A DNA stretch of 64,000 nucleotides from Pararge aegeria (Eukaryota > Arthropoda > Insecta > Lepidoptera > Nymphalidae), in the NCBI RefSeq assembly GCF_905163445.1, contig NC_053201.1, positions 5,838,001 to 5,902,000 of the forward strand, given 5' to 3'. The notes under the pieces are model-generated. The model did not search any database. It worked only from the letters and a program-made list of their open reading frames with translations, and was not told where the DNA came from. Of the stretch, positions 57,212 to 64,000 are shown piece by piece; the stretch's first letter is position 1; each line of letters starts with the position of its first letter. A program made the position numbers and the translations under genes.

Positions 57212-57680
57212 TGGTGAGAGATCGAAGGGTTTGCGTATCTCCAGCACGCAACTACAGGTTTTCGATGAATTCGTTTTCATTTTAAGTAATTGCTTGCTTG
57301 ACCAGTGAAGGAGGAAACATGCCTGAGAGTCCAAATTCAAATGAACGCACTTTGAATTTGGAATTTAAAGTCGAACCGCAGAATTCCAGTTTAAAGTTGG
57401 TAGTTTAATGAAAAAGAAGATTTTTTTTAATGTAAATGTCCTAACCACAAGGTTAGGACTTCAGATTCCCTTTCGAAAGGATTGAGATTTGATCTCCAGC
57501 AGCAGATCAGGTTTTGATTTTGAGTAATTGAATATCACTTGCATGAACAGTGAAGGAGAACATCCTGAGAGTCCAAATTCAAATTAATGCAATTCGTATT
57601 TGGAATTCTAAATCGAACCGCAGAATTCCAGTTCCAAGTTGCTAGTTTAATGAAACAGAATTTTTAAATGTCATCAGATT
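57172..57680. repeat. Tandem duplication, about 273-bp unit
   Basis: CCACAAGGTTAGGACTTCA, GAGAGTCCAAATTCAAAT and CGAACCGCAGAATTCCAGTT occur in the same order from 57,172 and from 57,445. GTGAAGGAG and AGTAATTG words suggest the unit derives from SINE-B. Confidence 0.8.
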
Positions 57681-57764
57681 ATAGATGGACTAATTAATGC
57701 CAAGAATATTATTTAATCGAATTAAAAATTTGTTTGAATTTAGAAGAGCAGTTACTCTTCCGTG

Positions 57765-57940
57765 TAATAAGGGCATGGGACTCCATTCAAAATGAGAAGA
57801 TTTTAGGCTGTAGTCCATCACGCTGGCTAAGTGTGAATTGGTAGACCTCAATCGCCTTTGAGAACGCTATGAAAAACTCTCAGGCATGCCGGTTTCCTCA
57901 CGATGTATTCCTTCACCGTTAAAGCAAGTGATATTCACAA
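57765..57940 (-). mobile_element. SINE-B body
   Basis: GGGCATGGGACTCCATTC through TGTAGTCCATCACGCTGGC to CTCAGGCATGCCGGTTTCCT, in reverse. Confidence 0.75.
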
Positions 57941-58179
57941 TTAAATTATGCTAATTACTAACTAATTTAGGAATACTAAGTCCGTGAATACAATTTGCAA
58001 ACAGAAGCAAGCATAAATCAATGCTAGCCATGTGCTTGTTTGCGCAAACACGTGGAAGTCAAACACGCAGTTCTCTGCGTAGGTAGTTACGCTATACAGG
58101 GTGCTCATTTGGAATGGGTCAGTAAATGCTGCTAAATTTTGTGAGCATTTTTGACGAGTGGTGTGCGTTTTGGTTTATA

Positions 58180-58390
58180 GGGGATTTTGAAATTTATTAT
58201 TTCTGAATTTTCTCTGGTCTGGTCTAGTGGATAAGCGATAAAGATCTTTCACTAAACGACATAGCGTTCCCGATTGATGTTGGGTACATACCTCTAACAG
58301 GTTAGCTCGCTCCATATTTATTTAGTTATTTTATCTTTAGACTGCATCATCACTTACCGTTAGGTGAGATGGCAGTCAAAGGCATTGTAT
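58180..58390 (+). mobile_element. SINE-C body
   Basis: AATTTTCTCTGGTCTGGTCT, then AGGTTAGCTCGCTCC and GACTGCATCATCACTTACCG, ending at AGGTGAGATGGCAGTCAAAG. No head. Confidence 0.75.
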
Positions 58391-58442
58391 TTGTATATAA
58401 AAAAGAATCATTTTCAAACAGGCATATTGTTTTTATTGGTTA

Positions 58443-58545
58443 CTAGCGGGTGCCCGCAATTTTCTTTGCATAGAATGTCTTCTGAATATCTTCTGAGATA
58501 AAGATATTTTCCGCGGCTCCTACGCTCGTCTCCAGAAGCTAGCAG
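58443..58545 (-). mobile_element. Helitron 3' end fragment
   Basis: The reverse complement ends TTGCGGGCACCCGCTAG before T; the hairpin GCGGGCACCCGC is visible. The 5' end is lost. Confidence 0.6.
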
Positions 58546-60107
58546 CAACCTTGAAAAAGAGAGATATTTTCCTAATTTCAAGGCACCATTTTTACGATTA
58601 TTTATTGAATCGTTTCATAATTTTTCAAAAGTAGATGAAACTATGGAAATTACTTTGAAAATACAATTTATTGGATTAAGTGGAAGCTGCAGTTAGTTCA
58701 TGGCACTTTAAATTAAGTCACCACATTGCTCGTAATTCATATATACAGACAAAAGGCAAAACCGGTACATCAAATGGTATTTTGAAAAAACGGAACCGAT
58801 AAAAACACTATAGATAAAACATCCTGTATACGTGACGTCACTGCAACAACTGTTAGGAGTTCCTTGAAGTATTTGCTTAGGATACATTGCCTTATTTACT
58901 TCACTTCTTGTCTTGTCAAATATTGTTTACGAAAAGAGTAAGTGTAACTACCGAGCTGGCTGGCTTCTTCTCAGTAAAATAAGCATTTCGAACGGAGGGT
59001 AGACTCACTACTAACAGATTGACTAAATTTAGCGTCGCCTGACGTCCTCCCGGAAAGCGTCACACTTCCTGGCGTTGACGTGCCACCGTTCGGGATGAAT
59101 TAGGTATCGAAAAAAACGTACGAAAAATTTACAAAATTATAAGTTTTATAAACAAAATGTACTACCAAGATTAAAGAGATATCACGGGTTATTGATCATC
59201 CATCTTGTTTCACCAATATACAGTCGAGTTTTAGACACTGTCAAGGACTAGAATTTTTTTACAAAATGGGCAAGAATTTGCTTTGGGTTTTTCTATTAAG
59301 AAATCTGCATTAATATCGTGCTGTTGTCCACTACCGTGTCGAATTAAGCAAGTTAAGTTAATCACTATCACGATGTTATGATAACCGTAAATGATCACCA
59401 ACCCACATCTGGGAAGCTTGTTGGGTCCAATCCGTGATTTATAACCTCCTATGACACAAGAGTCCCTTGCCCAGCTGTGGGACATCAAAACGTTGATCAT
59501 GTTTTTTTTATCCCACTACAAATTTGCAGGTATGTTATCCTGGTTTTCTTAAATATAGTTCAACGGGTACAGACCACGATAATATTTTTGGATTTATCGA
59601 TATTTCGACCCAGTTGTATGGATCGTGGTCACGACGGGACTGCGCTGGTACGTGATGTCACGGGCAGAATCTGACTACTTTCGTGTTCTTTCATGAACTG
59701 TTCGACACACTACACTGACAACGTCACTTTGAAATTGAGAAGCTGTATGCTTTCTTTGTTTGCAGACAAATACCGTATAAATACCGTATGACCGTCCTCA
59801 CGATTGAAGTCCTGGTTTTGACATCCTGGTTTTGACATATCAACTCAAGAGCGACTATGAACTTTAAGTCCGTAGTAGTAAGGTTCTTTGTAACATAATA
59901 GATAGATGTAGATTGCATAGCTGGCAACTAGCAGCAGGCAGTAACTTGCAACCCTGTCTTCATATACATTATAACGGTCAGATACTATTACAAGGTAACA
60001 ATACTCAATTAATAACTTGGCAGATTCTCATTCTGATGGCAGCCACACATTCGCAGGCTATCGTATATCGGCAATCGATATTCCTGTCTTTAAACTAGCA
60101 GTTTTAT
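58546..60107. other. Unassigned sequence, no gene seen
   Basis: It contains a LINE-tail-like word (58,970-59,030) and a segment at 59,555-59,650 (GGATTTATCGATATTTCGAC, CCACGATAATATTTTTGG) that resembles a known moth repeat end. Open frames here are below 95 codons and match nothing I know. Confidence 0.45.
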
Positions 60108-60109
60108 AA

Positions 60110-60368
60110 GCGGTGTTAGCCTAGTGGTCAGAACCTCAGCTACACTTTCGGGAGGCCGAGTTCGAACCCCGCCGCACTTGGAACTTTTCTAAGTTACGTG
60201 TGTTTTACTTTTAAGCAATTAAATATCACTTGCTTAAACGGTGAAGGAAGGCGTGTGAAGTCCACCAATCCGCATTTAGCCATCGTGGTGGATACCGACC
60301 TAAACCTAAACCCTTTTCATTGAGGGAGGAGACCCGTGCTCTGCAGTGGGTCAGTAATGGGTTGATAT
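60110..60368 (+). mobile_element. SINE-B full-length copy
   Basis: Head GCGGTGTTAGCCTAGTGGTC, B-box GAGTTCGAACCCCG, body AATTAAATATCACTTGC and end CAGTGGGTCAGTAATGGGTT. It is missing the GAGGAAACCTGC block. Confidence 0.85.
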
Positions 60369-60530
60369 ATTGAAGAAAGCTGTTTGGTTGGCTTTTAAAA
60401 CTCTAAAGAAGCTAATGATATCATTAAGTGCCATCTTCAAATTGGAAGTTCTGAGGTCAGCCGTTGAACGTACGACGAAATGCCATCGTTCCGCCATCGA
60501 GCCATCAGGGAAAAGAACTAGGCACTTTGG

Positions 60531-60680
60531 ACGGCCGATTGGCGCAGAGGGCAGCGACCGTGCTTTCTGAGTCGAAGGGCGTGGGTTGGAATCCCAAAAC
60601 TGGAAAATGTTGTGTGATGAACATGAACGTTTTTCAGTGTCTGGCTGTTTATCTGTATATTATAAGTGTTTATGCATACA
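60531..60680 (+). mobile_element. SINE-A 5' half
   Basis: Head GACGGCCGATTGGCGCAGAG to TATTATAAGTGTTTATGCAT; the 3' half is missing. Confidence 0.85.
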
Positions 60681-60717
60681 ATTACATTCAAAATACATAT
60701 TGGATAGAAGCAGTCGT

Positions 60718-60925
60718 AACTTTGCGGAATTCCATGATACACTATGAAAATTAATCTTAATTTGCTATACTCCGCGGAAGGCCGGAGAATCATTACAATG
60801 TGTTCTATAATTTCATCAATCTTTATACTCAATAGAAACAGATCTTCGGCGGCGTACTCTCTACGCACGATTCACAGTTGCAGTTCCTCAGGAGATGTTA
60901 AATTTGCAATGAATAATTGTTAAGT
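60718..60925 (+). repeat. Dispersed repeat, copy related to 16,960
   Basis: GGAATTCCATGATACACTATG, TATACTCCGCGG, ACAGATCTTCGGCGGCGTAC, CTCTACGCACG and GCAATGAATAATTGTTAAG in order. Confidence 0.6.
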
Positions 60926-62480
60926 TTAAGTTTGAATCCAGCAAATTAAGCTTAGTGGGTATTGATGTTGAATACAAATACGTCGAAATAATATCTTCAC
61001 AAACATTATATGTTTATTGTTTATGGCTATATTTCGATGTAACACATTTTTCTATCTCAGGTATGCTGATTATTTAGGATAGCGTTGGTTTTCCTTAGCG
61101 TTCCGAGTTTCTCCCGACAGAATGTTAAATCCAATATGGCGGATAAATATACGAAAAAAAAATCTTTATAATTTGTTCATTGGAAACGTAACAGTAACAC
61201 GTGCGAGTGTTTGCGCTCACATCTCCGATACCATTTTCAGTTGTATTTCTACTTATGCCGTTCAAACAATTTAGTTTATACAGAGTGTTCTACATTTATC
61301 TACTCTTTACATGGTTTTTATGTTACTTACCCGCAGCCTATTAATGGTTTACTGCTACGCACAAGACACCTCTGTCATAGGAGAGACGGTTTTATAGCTT
61401 AAACCCAACACGCTGCGCCGATACGGGTTTGTGGGCTTTAGCGTCTATTGGCACAAGTTCGCTTTATTAAAAACAAAACGACTCCGTGATGGTGGTATGG
61501 TACCATAAATAATCTCATTCCACAAATAAGTGAGTTTAAAACACAGTAAAGCATTTGCTGGTCTCTTTCAACTCACTTATTGTTCATTTTGATGGTGGCG
61601 GTGTGATGGGAGGCTTTGTCTAACGTTACTTTGGTCTAGTGGGAGGCTTCTTACCACTACGTCAGGGTTGTAGTTATAAGCTATGTTTTGATTATATTGG
61701 AAAGTGTTTTTGCACCTACATTCCATATATTTTTTTTCTTTCTTAGATTTTGAAGTAAAACTTCTACAGGCACGACTAGGGAGTAACTCAGATTTTTTTT
61801 TGACGGAAGTAACGCTTACGTCAGACGTCTGTGTAGTGTCCGCTATTTAAAAATAATAATTTGGATTGGTCGTAAGTATCTGTCATATACTCCACGCTTC
61901 TTGACTTATACGCCAGCTAGTGGCAAATATCACAATGAATTTGGATTATTTATTTCCAATATTTTCAAACGGTTCAATTGTGAATGATTTCAACAGTTTT
62001 AAAAAAATTATTTTAAATTGCAGTTTTTTGAAAATCTCTAAATACTTGTTTATTATTACTTTTGTAATAAATATATTGTTAGTAAATTTTCTGACGATTG
62101 CGACATTTTATAATATTCAATGACAAGGTTATATTGACATGTGCTGATCTAACCTTTAATTTTCTACTCTCAATCATTCTTTTTAACATATGAAAATATT
62201 TATAAAATGTGCAAGTGATATTAATGCACACACTTTTTTTTTTCTTAGATTAGTCTTTCCTAGTTTTTAATTTCATCACTCTGTACACAGGGCATAGAGT
62301 ATAGACAGATGCTGGTCGCACCCGCCGGATCTATTACCGTGTACGTGATAATGCGGCTAGACGAAACGCCGAAATTTGTCTAAGTCGCGGGGTGACACCG
62401 CTCTTTACAATACCCTGTTAAATGGTATGGTAAAAATCCAGTTAGCGGTGTCGTAGTGAATTATTGCCGCTCTATTTTAG
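60926..62480. other. Unassigned sequence with one weak small ORF
   Basis: The only frame of note is 61,935-62,123 (plus), encoding MNLDYLFPIFSNGSIVNDFN and a hydrophobic C-terminal helix, with start context CACAATG. No family is recognised and there is no splice or polyadenylation support; it may be chance. Confidence 0.35.
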
Positions 62481-62704
62481 GTTAATGCGATAGGCAGTGG
62501 GATTTTCTGTACTTTATGCTGTTTAGTTGTAGAGGCCTTTCGGTAGGCGAGGTGTACAAACTACAAAATGCTGCCTTATGTCCATCAACATTAGGCGTAG
62601 GTGATAAGCCTACCAGCAGCCACGCCTTGCAGACCCGAAAACAATGATGTTTGGCGACAAAAATAGGCATGGTAGTAGATATTTTCCGGACAAGTCTGCC
62701 ACAA

Positions 62705-63070
62705 AGAATCATCATCATCATCATCATCATATCAACCGATAGTCGTCCACTGCTGGACATAGGTTTTTTGTAGGCAGTTCCAAATTCCACGGTTCTGTGC
62801 CGCTTGGATCCAGTCGTCTGTCCACCTCGTTGGGGGTCGACCAACGCTGCGCTTAGCAGTTCGGGGCTGCCATTCCAGCACTTTGGGACCCCATCGTCCA
62901 TCCTTTCTCCGAACTATGTGCCCGGCCCATTGCCACTTCAGCTTTGCGACGCGTTGAGCTATGTCGGTAACTCTGGTCCTTTCACGAATATCTTCATTTC
63001 TAATTTGATCGCGTAGAGATACTCCGAGCATAGCTCTCTCCATCGCCCGCTGAGCTCTGAGCTTTCTTGC
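62705..63070 (-). pseudogene. RTE-like LINE, C-terminal end of the polyprotein
   Basis: The frame encodes ERAMLGVSLRDQIRNEDIRE, then VAKLKWQWAGHIVRRKDGRW and SVGRPPTRWTDDWIQAA, then YVQQWTTIG and a stop. These are the highly conserved last residues of RTE-type LINE proteins in insects. The tail is a GATGATGATGAT run. Reverse transcriptase and endonuclease are missing through 5' truncation. Confidence 0.8.
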
Positions 63071-63124
63071 AACAAATAATACTTCTACTAAAATACTAGT
63101 TACTAACCTGTAAAGACATATGTG

Positions 63125-63230
63125 CTGTCAAGTAATATAAAGTTCGATTCGATTAGGGTTTGGGTTTAATATAAACTGCCATACCCCTTACAGGTTAGAC
63201 TGTTACCATTTTAGACTGCATCATCACTAC
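63125..63230 (+). mobile_element. SINE-C 3' fragment
   Basis: AACTGCCATACCCCTTACAG, GTTAGACTGTTACC and AGACTGCATCATCACTACAC. Confidence 0.55.
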
Positions 63231-63338
63231 ACACACACCATCTAAAAATGCAGACAAGGCCTAGTTTCTAGTCTAACAATAATAAAAAAAGAGTGGAAAT
63301 CCTTAAAAAATCCTATGTGTGTTCAGTAATAGATTTTT

Positions 63339-63583
63339 GACGGCCGATTGGCGCAGTGGGCAGTGACCCTGCTTTCTGAGTCCAAGGCCGTGGGTTCGAT
63401 TCCCACTACTGGACAATATTTGTGTGATGAACATGAATGTTTTCCAGTGTCTGGCTGTTTTTCTATATATTATAAGTGTATATTATTCATAAAAATATTC
63501 ATCAGTCATCTTAGTACCCATAACACAAGCTACGCTTACTTTGGGACTCGATGGCGATGTGTGTATTGTCGTAGTATATTTAT
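63339..63583 (+). mobile_element. SINE-A full-length copy
   Basis: Head GACGGCCGATTGGCGCAGTG, perfect B-box GTGGGTTCGATTCCCAC, tail ATATTTATAAAAAAAAAAAT. Among the least diverged copies here. Confidence 0.9.
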
Positions 63584-64000
63584 AAAAAAAAAAATAGGTT
63601 GCAATGATGATGATGTTGATATAAATAGTGTTTTAACTTTCATCATCAAAGCAAAGCAAGCTTTAGTTCCTAGTACTGTGTTTTTTATTTAAAAAAAAAC
63701 CAAAGGCGAAGTGGCCGCTTCTCCATCAATATTGACACGACAGCATGGTGAGGTTACGTCAAAATTGTAACACACAGTAGCGAGAAAAATAAGGTAGACA
63801 TTTCACGTATAACTGAGAAGACATGAATAACAATATAATGTGGAATATTCAAATGGAATCTACGAATTTAAGGCAAAATTTTTAAATAGTGTTGAAGGTT
63901 CGATGTCAGTGACTGTAAGTGATAAGAGTTAGCGTTTTTGTTTGTTGATAAGCTAAAATGAGTAATTTATTTATGCTTAAGAAAATCATCATCATTATCA
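63584..64000. other. Right end of the window, no gene seen
   Basis: Short AT-rich sequence ending in an ATCATCATCATT run at the window edge, possibly another LINE tail. Confidence 0.5.

Noticed and set aside
59231..59500. 89-codon minus-strand frame with a CPFCKK motif
   Set aside because: One CxxC pair without other zinc-finger residues, no splice or polyadenylation support, no family recognised.
63339..63410. tRNA gene with intact A and B boxes
   Set aside because: It is the head of SINE-A. The same sequence recurs over a dozen times here with a long shared body and tail, and the cloverleaf is imperfect.

Overview
This is an AT-rich (roughly two-thirds A+T) insect nuclear sequence. The repeat content (three tRNA-derived SINE families, TC...CTAG Helitrons, non-LTR retrotransposon tails) and the host genes point to a lepidopteran, probably a butterfly. 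No CRISPR array, rRNA, genuine tRNA gene, operon or other prokaryotic feature is present. Real genes are split into short exons, so most open reading frames of 60-130 codons are chance frames or frames read through SINEs.

Region by region. (1) 3.4-32.7 kb, minus strand: a bHLH-PAS transcription factor that I recognise as dysfusion (dys; NPAS4-like, partner of Tango/ARNT). I assembled eleven coding exons whose phases all agree and which give 542 residues. Ten exons lie at 3.4-16.9 kb. The first (three codons) is proposed at 32,668-32,678, across a 15.7-kb first intron. That intron holds a 170-bp tandem repeat, a LINE nested in a SINE, a cluster of TATCGATA palindromes, perfect hairpins and a candidate conserved non-coding block. 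A GC-richer, promoter-like stretch (32.87-33.35 kb) lies just upstream of the proposed start. (2) 34.26-39.55 kb, minus strand: an almost intact autonomous Helitron with both ends visible. It encodes a Rep/helicase in three exons, broken by one frameshift in a T run. (3) 39.6-49.9 kb: no host gene recognised; old repeats, a direct duplication (42.3/44.2 kb), a triplicated GC-richer block (46 kb) and other GC-richer islands. (4) 50.2-54.4 kb: two small, secreted Kazal-like cysteine-rich genes, apparently head to head. The plus-strand gene is complete (four exons, 103 residues). The minus-strand one is represented by its Kazal exon and a probable first exon. A G-rich minisatellite lies between them. 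(5) 54.5-64 kb: mobile-element debris (SINEs, a Helitron, LINE tails, a tandem duplication); no convincing host gene.

The genes do not form a pathway. The biology is one developmental regulator with a large, transposon-loaded first intron, a pair of small secreted inhibitor-like genes, and a mobile-element community with nested insertions. SINE-A, SINE-B and SINE-C are labels used only within this annotation. Exon boundaries were placed by hand from GT/AG sites, phase and protein continuity; repeat boundaries are approximate to a few bases.
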